NCBI GenBank assembly: GCA_009667805.1
Contig: CM019064.1
Location: 268,317,662-268,381,661, forward strand
Direction of reading: 5' to 3'
Origin: Leptobrachium leishanense
Taxonomy: Eukaryota; Chordata; Amphibia; Anura; Megophryidae
Length of the DNA stretch: 64,000 nucleotides
Part shown: positions 46,574 through 57,804 of the stretch, piece after piece
Position numbering within the stretch: the first letter of the stretch is position 1
How the letters are laid out: each line of letters begins with the position of its first letter
Notes under the pieces: model-generated
Told to the model about the DNA's origin: nothing
Seen by the model: only the letters and a program-made list of their open reading frames with translations
Databases searched by the model: none
Position numbers and translations under genes: made by a program

Positions 46574-47510
46574 TTAGGTGCGGTAGTTTTCCAATTTATC
46601 ATGCATTCTAGGGTGAGTGGGACATTGAAGTCGTAAATGTCCTTTTAAACTACAATACAGGCACGATCCCTCATGAAGACGCTTTGTTCTCTCTTCCTCT
46701 GTAAGCCTAGTATGGCCTAGTTGCATAGGCTCAGAGGGAGGGGATAACTCTCTTGGTGGTGCCTGAAAGACAGGGGCCAACCTTGGCAACGGTCTCTTAG
46801 GTTTCTCTCTTGGAGTTCTTCTGTCCCTTATCTGATCATCCAGATCTATACAATAATCTATAAATTCACTCAACACCTCAGGTAATTTACGAGGGGCCAA
46901 CTCATGCATCAATGACTCCGATAACCCCTCCATAAAAGCCAGAACCAGAGCCTCATTAGTCCAGTTCACGTCAGAAACCAACGTTTTAAATTCTATAGCA
47001 TAATCAGACACAGTCCTGTTCCCTTGACGTATGCGGAACAAGGATTTGCCAGCTACCTTGGCCTTTCTGGTAGGATTAAAAGTACGTTTTAACTCGGCTA
47101 TGAATTCTTTATAGTTCAGTATGATAGGCTTCTCTGCCTCCCATAAAGGATTCGCCCATGTCAAAGCTCTGCCAGACAGATGGTTAATAATGAACCCCAC
47201 TTTGGCTATGTCAGTGATAAACATTTGTGGATTTAATTTAAAATGAATATCCACCTGGACCAAAAATCCCCGGCACTCCGAGGGAGGGAGTACCGTCAAA
47301 CCTCATAGGAGCGGTCATGTGTACCTGGGATGTCTGAACAACAGGGGACACAGGTATAGCAGGCGGAGGTGCAACCCCAGCTGGTTCCAGGTGAGCCGTA
47401 CGAGTCAGGATAGTTTGTAAGGCGAGAGCAAACTGATCCATCCTATGGTCCTGCTCGTCCTGTCTGGATACAAAGTTACTCAAATGCTGTGTTAAGTCTG
47501 CGGGATCCAT
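46574..47510 (-). pseudogene. Ty3 gag, one frameshift
   Basis: The minus-strand ATG at 47508-47510 opens MDPADLTQHLSNFVSRQDE; the frame shifts by one base near 47283 and continues with CRGFLVQVDIHFKLNP to the stop at 46574. It has an N-terminal coiled-coil-like stretch, a retrotransposon Gag capsid region (ALTWANPLWEAEKP, YAIEFKTLVSDVNW, VLAFMEGL), and a single CCHC knuckle, CLYCSLKGHLRLQC (about 46660-46615). The PMQLGHTRLTEEERTKRL stretch before the knuckle is typical of Sushi-type gag proteins. It would form the particle shell and bind RNA. Confidence 0.92.
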
Positions 47511-47525
47511 TTAGCCAGATCGTAA

Positions 47526-48088
47526 TGTCACGGTTCCCGGATCCCACCATGCAGTCCTTAAAGCCCAACAGGGTAGCCGTAAAGGAATCCCTAACTGTCT
47601 GGTCCTTAAAAATTGGCCAGGTATATGTATACTAGCTAGACAGAAAGAGTTAATCAAAGACAATGTCGTAATACAAAACCAGGTCAGCAACACGGGTGTA
47701 GTCAGACGAGCCAGAATCAGGAATACAGAGTATAGAATAGTCAAATGGAATAGCCAGGTCGATATCAGTGCAGAAGCGTAGTACAAGGAAATAGTCTAGG
47801 GCAACGGAAGGCAGAATAGTCATAAAACAAGCAGAGGTCAATAACAGGTTAAATCACGAGAGAATTCAGGTACAAGGAGCTCAGGTATGGATAACCACGA
47901 TCTGGCATTGCTTAGAAGGAACTGTTGGTTTTTAAAAGACCTTCACCAGACCGTGCCCCCCTCTCAAGCCGCACCTCATGCAGCCACCTCCCTGCCTGTT
48001 TCAATTTAAACCGGGCGTTGGTGAGCGAGCAGCATCAGACATGCTGCCGTCAAGCACACCGGAAAGGCTGGAAGCCCCCAACGTTACA
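47526..48088 (-). repeat. 5' LTR of the Ty3 element
   Basis: 563 bp; on the minus strand it starts TGTAACGTTGGG and ends CGTGACA. It would carry the promoter of the element. Only 15 bp (47511-47525) separate it from the gag ATG. Confidence 0.95.
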
Positions 48089-48093
48089 GCAGG
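48089..48093. repeat. Ty3 target-site duplication, right
   Basis: Exact repeat of 42263-42267 (GCAGG). Confidence 0.9.
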
Positions 48094-48544
48094 TTGTGCC
48101 CATGAGAATATCTGCAAGCATTTCCAGAGCAGATTGTTAAATGTACATTAGATAAGAAGTGGTTATTAAAGTGGAACAACTAATACCTACCACTGACAGC
48201 CACATCACCAATATTTACTGACTGTACTCCCGGCAAACTGGAGAATAAAATCATTTTACAATCTAAGAGATGTAAAAGTATTTTGTGAGGTAGACACATC
48301 CATATCGTTAGGTGTCTTGCCCAAGGACACTCGCTGGTGGCAGCTTCAGTGGGATTGGGTCATCTTTCCATAATTGTAGAGCAGCGACCTGGTGGTTAGG
48401 TTAAACCCGATTCTCGTAACGTCAAGACTTCTCCACAGTTGTATTGGAGGGATGGGCTGAATGGAGAATTTGACTTGCTTCTCCACGGGCGTAGGGCAGA
48501 GATGTTGCCACTGGACTCCACAGCCAATATTCTGTGGTAGGCAA
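48094..48544. other. Unassigned DNA with SINE-like words
   Basis: GTTAGGTGTCTTGCCCAAGG at 48309-48328 repeats a word of the SINE at 48545, so this is probably an older, diverged copy on the same strand. Confidence 0.45.
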
Positions 48545-48665
48545 GAAAGTACCGTTAGGTGTCTTGCCCAAGGACACTTACTGGAGAGGTGCTCTGGTCT
48601 GGATTTGAACCTAGTTCTCCACGGGTTATAGATCAGTGATGTTACCTCTACTCCATCCAGTTAGT
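48545..48665 (-). repeat. tRNA-derived SINE, minus strand
   Basis: On the minus strand, AGTAGAGGTAACATCACTGA is followed ~30 nt later by GGTTCAAATCC (complement of 48601-48611), matching the A and B boxes of a tRNA promoter. CCAGTAAGTGTCCTTGGGCA and AGACACCTAACGG follow. This is the head of a SINE transcribed by polymerase III. Its tail and target duplication are not clear. Confidence 0.7.
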
Positions 48666-48713
48666 ATCATTCTGATTTTAATCATACTGCTCGGTTTTGG
48701 CGCACCACATTTA

Positions 48714-48815
48714 AGGGGTTATTCAATAAGCAACGAACTTGCCACCAAATTGCTCCGAACTGTGAATTTCACCATACAGTACAATTTTGTGGCAGTTTCG
48801 TGTTAGTTGCTGTTG
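48714..48815. mobile_element. Partial CAGGGTTATTC-type MITE
   Basis: GGGGTTATTCAATAAGCAAC and ACTGTGAATTTCACCATACA match the left arm of the 29937 and 54588 copies; the right end is missing. Confidence 0.55.
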
Positions 48816-48904
48816 GCATTCAAAATGCTGAATAAAATCATACTGTGAAACAGGCGATATAAAACAAGGTTATTACTGTTATATTATGACCCATTAAGTC
48901 GATT

Positions 48905-48975
48905 ATCTCCTCCACCTCTACCTCTCCAGTAAGTGTCCTTGGGCAAGACACCTAACGGTACATACTCGCCACCCA
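48905..48975 (+). repeat. SINE fragment, plus strand
   Basis: CTCTCCAGTAAGTGTCCTTG and GGCAAGACACCTAACGGTAC match the body of the SINE at 48545-48665 in the opposite orientation. Confidence 0.65.
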
Positions 48976-49250
48976 GGACATACTTGAAAACGAGAGAAAT
49001 CTCAATGTATCCTTCCTGTTAAAATTGATTCTCAAAAAAAAATGTCAACATATTTTCAAATAACACTTGCCCAATGTTACTCATGTGTTCAATATGTTTT
49101 TTTTTTACATTAAATAAAAGGCAACATAAAATAAAAGGCAAGATATTCAGATTGCTCACATGCTGAATGCCTTTAACCAACAAGCTTCCAAGTATCACAA
49201 GAGAAATAGGACCACAGACTGGGAAAACTGAGGAACTGAATACTATCTTA

Positions 49251-49589
49251 GGCTAGGGTCAGACGAGCGTGATTTCTACGGACTGTACATCCGTGCAGTA
49301 CGGACATCGTCAGTACGGATGACGCAGTAGTGGTCACACAGTCCGTTTTTTCACTGAAGTTATTTTTGACGGATGCAGACGTTGTGGACGTGGCGCACTC
49401 CGCACGTCCGTTCTAGCAGTATTACGTTCTTGCCTAACCTGCGTCCGTTTGCAGCGTCCGTCATGCGTCCGCAGTTCAGTGCGGATGTACTTCATGTGTC
49501 AGGCTCCAATGGACTTTCTTTCATGCTATCACGGACGTACTTTTAGGCGCAATCACGGACGTGAGCACTACGCTCGTCTGACAGCAGCC
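49251..49589. mobile_element. Harbinger-like MITE, GGCTAGGGTCAGACG ends
   Basis: Ends GGCTAGGGTCAGACGAGCGT and CGCTCGTCTGACAGCAGCC. The flanks are TTA (48-50) and TAA (90-92), so the duplication is imperfect. It matches 18226-18671 closely (GTGATTTCTACGGACTGTAC, TTCATGTGTCAGGCTCCAAT) but lacks ~100 bp internally. Confidence 0.8.
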
Positions 49590-49592
49590 TAA

Positions 49593-50235
49593 CACTGCAA
49601 CTGTGAAAAGAAGACTCACTCGTCACTGACTAAACCTCTCACACACACTCACCTGCTGACTAGCACCGTCACCCACTGACATGCTCACTTGTGCTCTTTC
49701 ATGGTTTTCATACTCACTGCCTCACTCAAACCTCTCTCTCTGTACCTCTTCTTGCTATCTCTCTCCTTTTTTTTGTTGCTGTACCTCTCTTTACTGTTTC
49801 TTTTTTTCCCTCTGTGTATTGATTTCTTTTCTTCCCTGTCTCTGGAGTAGCTGGAGGTGAAAGAGTTACAGATTTAAATGGCACTCAGCTCCGTCCTCCC
49901 CTCAGCTCACAGTGCAGGAGGGAGGTGGAGCAACTCAGTGTCACATGCTCAGTGCGTTTTTTATGCATTCCACAGAATGCAGACGGATTGGTTATTATTA
50001 TTCTTTATTTAGATCAGTGTGCTTCCTGCAGTGGGTGTGAAAAACGCCAAGAAAGAAAAAGCAGATAAATATGAAAAAATACCATATTTACTTGCTTTGT
50101 ATGTCTGCTGAATGAGACTGCTTACTCATTCAAAAGGCTTAGAATGTATTTAAAGGCACACTGACAAAGTATACATGTCCCTTTAATTATCCCCATTATT
50201 CCTTACCCCACAATCCATGGTTTGAGGGAATAAGA
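49593..50235. other. Pyrimidine-rich unassigned DNA
   Basis: 49610-49850 is strongly CT-biased with CTCTCTCTGTACCTCT-like repeats; it may be a decayed microsatellite or LTR. No gene was recognised. Confidence 0.4.
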
Positions 50236-50580
50236 GAACATTTTGCTTTAAACATATTTATTAGTTTTACAGCCATTGTATATAACAGTTGCAGCAGATG
50301 ACATAGTTGGCCAATGATTAGAAGACATCCATGGCGAGTATAACACATAGAGAAGGATTACATAGATGACAAAGATACGGTCAGGTTTATTGCTAGGATT
50401 AAAATGTAATTCCTCCATTTTCGTGAGAGAATCAGTCCTTTGAATCCAATCATATATGAGGTAGCTACAGTATATGTAAACCACCAATATGGTGGGATGA
50501 GTAACTTGGCTGCAGGGGGAGGACTTAGCTGCAGGGGGAGGATGGATCCTATAAGCATCAAGCTTGAAAGGTGCAATACA
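50236..50580 (-). repeat. Possible retroposed 3' end, minus strand
   Basis: On the minus strand the sequence ends with AAACTAATAAATATGTTTAA AGCAAAA, which contains an AATAAA signal. This suggests the 3' end of a LINE or processed copy. No coding match was recognised, so this is a weak call. Confidence 0.3.
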
Positions 50581-51420
50581 TTAAGTAGGAGACACTCAGC
50601 TCTAAAAAGGGCACCTCAATTTGAGGATGTGGGCAAATGCAGCCAGAAAAAAAGAATATACAGTATGACAACACCAGAGCACAGGAAAGAATAAATTAGC
50701 AAACTGGAGGGTTTGCTGGATGAGACAAAATCTTGACAGGACTTTATAATTACGCTCCTGATATGTAGTCTAGGAGGAAGGTGATGAGTAAATTCAGATG
50801 CTGTTTCCCACGCAGCTGTTCTGAGGTCATACCCCAAATATCGTTCCCATCACAGTTGAAAGAACAGAGGATCCATGTAAGCCACTATGATAAAAATTCC
50901 AGATAGGGTCAAAATCATATGAGTGAGACGAGGTGTAGGTGAACATTCTTTGAAAGGTCGTTGGCTAAGGACGCCCCATCAGCCATTCCGGAGCAAGTGG
51001 AGTAGCTGAAAATTTTGGAAAGTCTCAAGAGATTCCCACAACCTGCTAGGGTTTTGCACCTGCAAAGGAAGGGTCTGTAGCCATTACCGTAGTGAAAGTT
51101 GAAGCACTCTGACCATTATTAAGTAAGGGGGGCTGCTCACAAATACATTATAGAAAGAGGGAGAGGAGAACTTTGTGATTTACATTCATCTTAATAAAGT
51201 CTGTAATGTGTCATAGTTTCTCAGAAAAATTCACTTGCAATGGCTTAAGAATGTTTATAAATTGATAGTAGCTTCTTCCAAAGCTGCCATATTCTGTTTC
51301 AAGTTCTCTAAGGTTTTAATAAAGAACCTTTTTTTGTAAATGCACAAATGAACAAATATAAATGTTAGACTTTCTGAACTGGTTCTTTTAAGAATCAAAT
51401 GACAACTTTTGATATCACAT
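50581..51420. other. Unassigned non-coding DNA
   Basis: No supported feature. Confidence 0.35.
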
Positions 51421-51440
51421 GGTGGTGGTGGTGGTGGTGA
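51421..51440. repeat. (GGT)n microsatellite
   Basis: Six to seven GGT units. Confidence 0.9.
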
Positions 51441-51475
51441 GCTCCCGAAGAGACCTTGGGGTTTCACAAACACCT

Positions 51476-51730
51476 TTTTTTTTTATAATCTTTATTTAGA
51501 GATTCATGTCAACAGTACAAAAATGTGATCTTGCATCACAAAAATACAATAATACAATAGTCCCCCCCTTTACAAGCGAGGTAAACAGACACTTAAGGGT
51601 AGTAGAAGGAAATACAATGGCAATGTAAAGAAAACTCAAATGACCAACAAGAGTCACTCTCCAAGAACTAGGAGACGGACGAGGAAGGGATACAACCATA
51701 AATTGTAATACAGTAACCATGAGCCTGTGG
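51476..51730 (-). repeat. Possible retroposed 3' end, minus strand
   Basis: On the minus strand it ends TCTAAATAAAGATTATAAAA followed by more A residues: a poly(A) run with an AATAAA signal 6-10 bases upstream. The body (51500-51730) encodes nothing recognised. It may be a LINE-1-like or other 3' end. Confidence 0.4.
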
Positions 51731-53489
51731 GGGCACTCACAGTAATAAATTGTTTTAATTTTATCTTAATATTCTTCTAAATATATTATAGAAATATACT
51801 TAAATGTATTATTTAATTCTGACATACATTGTTCAGAAAAAATAGATTTTCTTTAAGCAGATTACAGTGTGTTTGTCTCAGAGTCTCAGCATTATTATAT
51901 TTATGAGGGTTGGTAGTAAAGTTTGTTCTGCATGGTATATATAGTTTAGTGCAGAGAATTTTGCTGTTTCAGTCCTGGCAGACTTCCCAGACAGAAATAA
52001 AAGTTTAAAAAAAAACGAGAAACACAGCCACAAAAATGGTACATCCGGTTTAAATATTGGCACATTTGGCTAATTTCATTAGTATTCTCTAACGTTTAAA
52101 ATATTGTTGTTGTTGTTGTTGTTTTTCTCTTTCTTTGATCATCATGAAAAGAATATTTATTAGGACATTTTTCAGCAGAGATTTTCTTTCTTTCATTTTT
52201 CTTATTATCTTTTTCTCTTCAATTAATTTTCGAGAACACATCTTCAATAATTGCTTTTCTATTTTGTCTATAATATTGCAATTACAGAAGGGTTATCACT
52301 AGCTAATTAGAAATAGTAGTATGCCTCTTGCTCACTGTGCCAGAAGAGCATCAAGACAGGTCTCAACAATGATGGTAATGATAATCTGGAATTACTGAAT
52401 TCTTTGTGCCAAGCAGACATGCTTAGAATTATATTCTGAAGATCTTTCATGATCAAAGCCGCTTGAGCTACGAGACCTGAGCAGGTCTTAAAAAACTTGT
52501 ATTTGCTCTATATGCGTCTAAAGGGTAATCCAGATGAGGACCCTGCCAGGTCAGCACCTGGCATCTGTCATGGTGAGATCCATGTAATGAGGTTAAAAGC
52601 CCAATTAGCAGGAGATGCAACTCAGGTACAGGTTTATAGCGAGCAAAGCACAAGTAAATGAAAACAAGCAGAGTTTCAGGCTATGGATATGGCAAATGTC
52701 TCTCAAATAGATTGGGGCAGAAAGGAAGGCTCCTTAGCAGACAGGTACTGCCAATGAACATGCCTGGTGGCTCTGGCAGTGAACACGGCTATGCTGCCTA
52801 AGGTGACAAACACAGCTATGCTCAGGTACTGGGCATATGCTGTCTCAGGCTGTGGTCTCCCAGCAATGGTATTGTTAATGAACAATAGTACTTAAAATTT
52901 TTTGATCCATTTGTCAGGCCTGCAATAGCGACCACGTGTTACTAGATAGGATAAGGTTTTTTTAAGCTCATCTTATGGACTCATTGTAACATAGACTGCT
53001 ATCTGGAGTTCTGAGAGAAATCTCAGTATTTTTGCACAGAGGGCCAGGCAAGAATTATCATTTTTAACTTCCCACTGGCCAGTCTCTCTTGTTTCACCCT
53101 GCTACGTATCAGAGGATCACCAGCACGAAGAGGTCCTGGCCATTCACCTGAGCAGTGCCCGATGTTATACTGACTGAGCCTGTATGCAAAAGGCTCTAGG
53201 ATTGGTGAGTGTGTCTCTACATTTATTCCTCTATCTACTGAGCTACAGAATTGTACTATGGGGGCGCTGTCTCCTCTCTTTGGCTTATCCAGTGACCATC
53301 GCTGATCCAAAGAAGGGCAGAGCCACCCTCTATATGGCCGGAGGCGTTTAAACCTAGAGCCGGGACCATTTTAGGCTCATATAAATGTGAGTGGCCTGAC
53401 GTTTTATTTCACAGATTTGGGCCATCTTGTGGTATTCTCTGCACTAATTTTTTTTCTCTTGTCTCCCTTTTTGTCTTTGAGTTATATTG
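51731..53489. other. Unassigned DNA with a (TTG)n microsatellite
   Basis: TTG units occupy 52104-52124. 52470-52880 has an LTR-like texture on the minus strand but no partner. 52980-53480 runs without a boundary into the tail-like sequence at 53490. Confidence 0.35.
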
Positions 53490-53790
53490 AAGATGACGGG
53501 AAACAATTGGAATCCATTAAGGAGAACCGTTGATTCCAGTGCCTACTAGGGAGAACCATATTGACTCCTTAAGTATCACTTTGCTATATATTGAACTCCT
53601 CTCCTACACACCATTGGATTCACAGTTCTTCTTGTATTATTGCACTGATAAGCTGAAATAAGCACTGGTGCACTTTATTAATAATTAACACTTGTGGTAT
53701 TTACTCATACTTAATTATATTGACTTTCATCTAAGCGCTATATGGACTTTTTTCTGTTTTAAGAATTAGAACCGGTGTGGAATGGCTCAA
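53490..53790 (+). repeat. Tail-like sequence of a dispersed element
   Basis: CCATTAAGGAGAACCGTTGA and TTCCAGTGCCTACTAGG loosely resemble the AAAGGAGGAGACGTTCAAGG / AGTGCCTTT tail at 60040-60090 (minus). It is followed by AGCGCTATATGGACTTTTTT at 53735-53752. It is possibly the 3' end of the hammerhead-associated element family; similarity is weak. Confidence 0.35.
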
Positions 53791-53809
53791 CCACAGAACT
53801 TCTTGGTAT

Positions 53810-54470
53810 TCTTGTAGAAATCGTGCCTGACTCTTTGCTTGAGGTGCTGTTGAGCTGGCGGGATTTTCTGGGTTGTATTGCGGGCAAGCCCTATATGCAG
53901 GACTAGGAAGCCCTTAACCCAGGTCTTATACCAGTCCTTAAGATGGCTGGGTTTAGCAATATTGAGAGTAGACGTTTAAGGCAGGGACAGCAGAAAGGAA
54001 AAAACACCAGTCGTAAAGATGGCTGGTAAAGCGACAGTAATTATAGAAAAATAGAACTGAACAGTACAGTGGAAAGCCAGGTAGTACCAGGCTGAAGGGG
54101 ACTAAAGCAAAAGAATGGTCAATTAAAAAAGCCGAGTCAGGGCGTACATAAATACACAACGCATTAGTCAAAACCGGGTCAAATCACGAGTAATCAATCA
54201 GCATAAATCTCAAAAGGCACTTAGGAGTCAGTAACACTGAGAATCACGAGCAAGTTTAAATTATGCTCTCTTAACCGTGATTGGTCCGCTGGGTCACATG
54301 GTGTGCGATGACGTCATCGGCACGACGGGCTGCCGGTGGGTAAAAGACTATGTGCCGGCGCACATAGGAGGCAGGCAGAGGCTGCAGACTGGCAACTGCG
54401 TGGGGGCAAGCGAGGAGCAGCGCCAGGGCCTAACCAGGACCAGATTTTACAGGTGCCTAGAGATATATCA
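53810..54470 (-). repeat. Possible Ty3-type solo LTR
   Basis: It has the same kind of phrase as the Ty3 LTR here (GTCAAAACCGGGTCAAATCA, AATGGTCAATTAAAAAAGCC, GGCACTTAGGAGTCAG) and a GC-rich end with TGACGTCATCGG. No coding region or second copy flanks it. It could be a solo LTR of a related family. Confidence 0.4.
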
Positions 54471-54587
54471 GATACACTCACCCAACGAGGCCAAAGGGGT
54501 TGCTGTATTTCTTGTACAGAGGAGGCTTCCTTTGAATTTCACTTCTGGCTGCCTTTTTAGGAGTAATAACAGTCTGATTTTAACATA

Positions 54588-55282
54588 GGGGGTTATTCAG
54601 AGAACACTAAAATTTCAGCAAAATTTTGCTGCTCTCTCTGCCGGCGATCTCAATTCGCCGACCCTGCGGTGAATTTAGCATTCACTGCAGGGTTCCTGAA
54701 ATGCGCCTAATCGACCCACCAAACGCCAAAGATAAACCCCCCGAACACAGCCGCACACCACCGAACGCATCCGATAAACTGCCGAAAAATAACAAAAATA
54801 ACGCATGAGAGTGCATGAAAATAATATATAAGGTCCAATGAATAACAATAAAAACTAAAAAAGCTTGTTACAGAATAAAAAATAATCACAATCTCAAAAA
54901 AAAATCGGGATCAAAATTTTCGCCGAAAATGCCTAAAAGATTCCAAAAAATAAATGGAGAAATGGTTGAATAAAACCAGGATTTTTTTTACATTGAAACC
55001 TATGGGATTCACCTTTTTAAACCTGTCAAATGAAACCACAGAAAATCAGGGCATTTTGCCAACTTTGCTCTGCTGTTCAGCATTCTCTGAATAGATTAAC
55101 CATTACTTCTCTATGAGGAATTTCACTGCCACCATATCGCACCATATTTCGCTGGCAATTCGCCAATATTTGGTGAATTGCCTGCTGTTTGAATAGCCGA
55201 ATTGCCATGAAAGTGCGCCGTATGGGGAAATTCACTGTTCGGTGCAATACGGTGGCCAATTTGGTTCTCTTAGAATAACCCT
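54588..55282. mobile_element. CAGGGTTATTC-type MITE (~695 bp)
   Basis: The left end GGGGGTTATTCAGAGAACAC faces the right end TTGGTTCTCTTAGAATAACCC. It shares GACCCTGCGGTGAATTTAGC with 19726-20352 and GGGGAAATTCACTGTTCGGT with 29937-31907. The centre is AT-rich with TTGAAACCTATGGGATTC, a block also found at 19280 and 30400. Confidence 0.75.
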
Positions 55283-55808
55283 TATGGTATTGCCTTCTTT
55301 GTAATGGCCCATCGAGCTACAACCTTACAAGAGCTCACTGAGGAGCAGGCTACTTATGCAGACGCCTATTCTCATGGCTCTCATAAACTTGTTTTCATTA
55401 CCCACGTGGAATGTCATTTATGTCTTACCACTTTTTCTAATAATTTATGCCTATTTTGTGCGGTTTTCTTTGTTTTCTATTGTTAATCCAAATGTTGATT
55501 GCTTGATCAGTGTGACATCTGCTTTTCTTACCAATAAAGCTTGTGAGGCGCATTAATTTGGAAATTTGGCATCTGAGATTTTTTCTTTTAATGTTTCATT
55601 CAAAGGAGACTTGTTTAAGATTTCAGTCCTGCTTCTCACACGAGATTGGTTTCAGATTATAAAATATATATTCTGTATGTGCCGACACATCTATTTATAA
55701 ACTCTAATTCTATTACCAGTTTGTGCTTTCCAACCTTTGTTATTCATAAAAACATTGTTACTCTTCAAATTAGACATATTGCTTCCCTTTATCTTTTGCC
55801 TAATACCC
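55283..55808. other. Unassigned non-coding DNA
   Basis: No supported feature. Confidence 0.4.
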
Positions 55809-55811
55809 TAA

Positions 55812-56548
55812 GGGCCACATTACAATCTTGCTGCTAACATTAGCGCTCACCTGTGTGAGCATTTACATTAGCCGCGGTGTCTACCGTATATTACGATCCA
55901 AACGCCAACGGGTTAAGTAACCCGTTTGCGTTTGGTACCTTGCGCTTTTCAGGGCGAGGTTACTGTACTTTGCGCTCCCTATAGTTAACATGGGGAGCGC
56001 AAAGTGTTAATCAGCGCTGGATTACAAAATCCTAACGCTGATTAACGTCCGGCTCTGGTTAGCAGAAAGTTAACCAGAGCCAGGACTTGGTGTTAACGGA
56101 TTCAGCTTCTACAGAATCCGTTAACACCAGCCTAAAAAATAATAAACAGAATGTTATACTCACCGCCTGTCCAGCGGCGAGGACCGCGGCTCCAACCGCC
56201 TCCTGTCCAACGGGTGCAGGGAAAGACTGGGGGAAAAAGTTCCCCCAGTCTCTCCCTGCATATCACTACGCTTACTGGACGGATCTCGCGAGGCGAGATC
56301 CGGCAGATCATGTGACCGCCGGCATCTGGCTCAATGGAGTCCTATGGACTCCATCGAGTGGATGCTCGCGGCTGCGCTCAGCGCTGCCATGAGCATCCCG
56401 GGCCGTAGCAGGCGGTAACAATGCAGGCAGCTTTTTAAGCGCCTGCATTGTAATTCGACGCTAAAACGGGGGCGGTAGGGGGAAAACTGCGGGCGCAGTT
56501 TTTTCTCCCTACCGCCCGCATTTTAGCATGTAGATTGTAATGTGGCCC
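55812..56548. mobile_element. Harbinger-like MITE, best copy (737 bp)
   Basis: Perfect ends GGGCCACATTACAATC and GATTGTAATGTGGCCC are flanked by TAA on both sides (55809-55811 and 56549-56551). The interior is built from several nested palindromes (AACGGGTTAAGTAACCCGTT, GGCTCTGGTTAGCAGAAAGT, ACTGGGGGAAAAAGTTCCCC, CGAGGCGAGATCCG). It has no transposase. The frame at 56087-56392 is not a gene. This copy defines the family that also includes 2520, 6662, 9031, 11138, 15948 and 34850. Confidence 0.88.
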
Positions 56549-56619
56549 TAAGTGTTGTAATCACGCCTTATATACAATTTATAATTAGACAAGAGACATG
56601 GAGATAGAATAAATATGGC

Positions 56620-56858
56620 TGTGACCAGTTGCATATTCCTGATCTCTGCTAATAAAAGCCATCTAGTATTGCGTGCCATTGATTGTAGGGTTCTGTGTGA
56701 AAACAGACCCAAGATCCAATAAAATGAGAAATTACAGATGTCATTTGCATATCTTACCCAGAGTTCTTTGCTGCATATGGGGAATGTAACACATGATCTC
56801 TGTGATGCAGTTATTTGAATTGCTGGGATGTGTAAATGACATTGGCAATAATAAACTT
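56620..56858 (+). repeat. Diverged, ribozyme-less copy of the 5' repeat family
   Basis: GTGACCAGTTGCATATTCCT, GATCTCTGCTAATAAAAGCC, TAGGGTTCTGTGTGAAAACA, TCATTTGCATATCTTACCCA and GGCAATAATAAACTTTATTA match the 871-1196 unit. It begins just downstream of where the ribozyme would cut, and an AT microsatellite follows, as in the other copies. Confidence 0.8.

Positions 56859-56860
<2 letters not shown>

Positions 56861-56898
<38 letters not shown>
56861..56898. repeat. (AT)n microsatellite
   Basis: About eighteen AT units adjoining the repeat copy above. Confidence 0.9.
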
Positions 56899-56903
<5 letters not shown>

Positions 56904-57605
56904 CATACAGTATATCTGTATCCAGTATACCGGAATCAATAAATATTGTAACTGTATAAACATATTTTAGATTTTCTCATGTTACATTTATTTCCTATGT
57001 AAAATAAAGAGATAGCAGGGCTGCAGAAATAATTACCATATCATGCCTGTGCCTTTGTGTCCAATGTCACCAGAATTAAGACCATGAAGGAAGCATCTGC
57101 TCACCTCAAGATGAAATTTTTATTTAACTCCTGCATTAATCCACAGTGGAATTAAAGGACAGATGGTTTCCTCCTTGTTGTCTGTGACTCATTAGGTTAT
57201 GACACAATGCCAGCAAAAGACCATAGGGCTCCAGCACATTTTACTATTACTATGTGATCTGTAGCAATCTTAAATGATGAAACATTTCTGGCACACTTTA
57301 AAAGTAAAAAAAAAAGAAGCACATTAGACTGGCAGAAGGAAGCACAACATCAGGAAATTATTTATTGGAAAATGGTATTCCAAATTTGTACACAATATAA
57401 ACTACTAATTTCAAAGTGTAATATATTACTTAATATTGAATTTGCTGCTTGTTATGAAGCAGTCGAGGCTGTAAGTTGAAAAAAAGTTTGTTTAAAGCTT
57501 TTCCTACTTTATTATAATTATATAAGGAATCTCTCACATTGCCACAAAATCCTTATTATTAGTATTAGCTTGATTTTGTATATTTAAGGTAATATTGCAA
57601 CAATA
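56899..57605. other. Unassigned AT-rich DNA
   Basis: No supported feature. Confidence 0.4.
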
Positions 57606-57804
57606 GGGGTTTTATTGAGAAGCAGCTTCGGCAAACCCTAGAGAAAATTATCATATTTTTTTTCAATGGTGAATAAAACTGTCATATTACAAAAATTAAA
57701 ACACAACAGCAGGAGAAGCTTCACAGTGAAGTGTCTCCTGCTGCTGGTTGGATTTTCTGTTGTGAAACGCATGGTTTTGTTATTGATGCTCTTTGAATAA
57801 CCCC
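57606..57804. mobile_element. CAGGGTTATTC-type MITE, diverged (~200 bp)
   Basis: The left end GGGGTTTTATTGAGAAGCAG faces the right end GCTCTTTGAATAACCCC. A central hairpin (CAGCAGGAGAAGCTTCACAG, CTCCTGCTGCTGG) is included. Confidence 0.55.

Larger units (their letters stand above)
42268..48088 (-). mobile_element. Ty3/gypsy chromovirus, Sushi-type, complete structure
   Basis: Two LTRs (42268-42855 and 47526-48088), a GCAGG duplication outside them, and in minus-strand order gag, protease, reverse transcriptase, RNase H, integrase and chromodomain. The CCHC gag knuckle, the YLDD active site and the C-terminal chromodomain place it among vertebrate Sushi-type chromoviruses. A CR1 fragment (44623-44943) interrupts RNase H. 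The LTRs differ by about sixteen substitutions by eye plus one ~26-bp indel. It is a dead retrotransposon copy with several stops and frameshifts. Confidence 0.95.

Noticed and set aside
48545..48665. A functional tRNA gene suggested by the B-box-like GGTTCAAATCC.
   Set aside because: No tRNA cloverleaf can be formed; flanking sequence and a second fragment at 48905 indicate a SINE.
53085..53125. CTGATAC and GTGAAAC words on the minus strand suggesting a hammerhead.
   Set aside because: The core has two mismatches at essential positions and no stem II can form between the boxes.
56087..56392. A 101-residue open frame.
   Set aside because: It lies inside the Harbinger-like MITE and matches its palindromic interior, with no protein signature.
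57720..57790. TGTGAAACGCATGG resembling the 3' half of a hammerhead.
   Set aside because: No CTGANGA box or stem II is correctly placed; it is the interior of a MITE.
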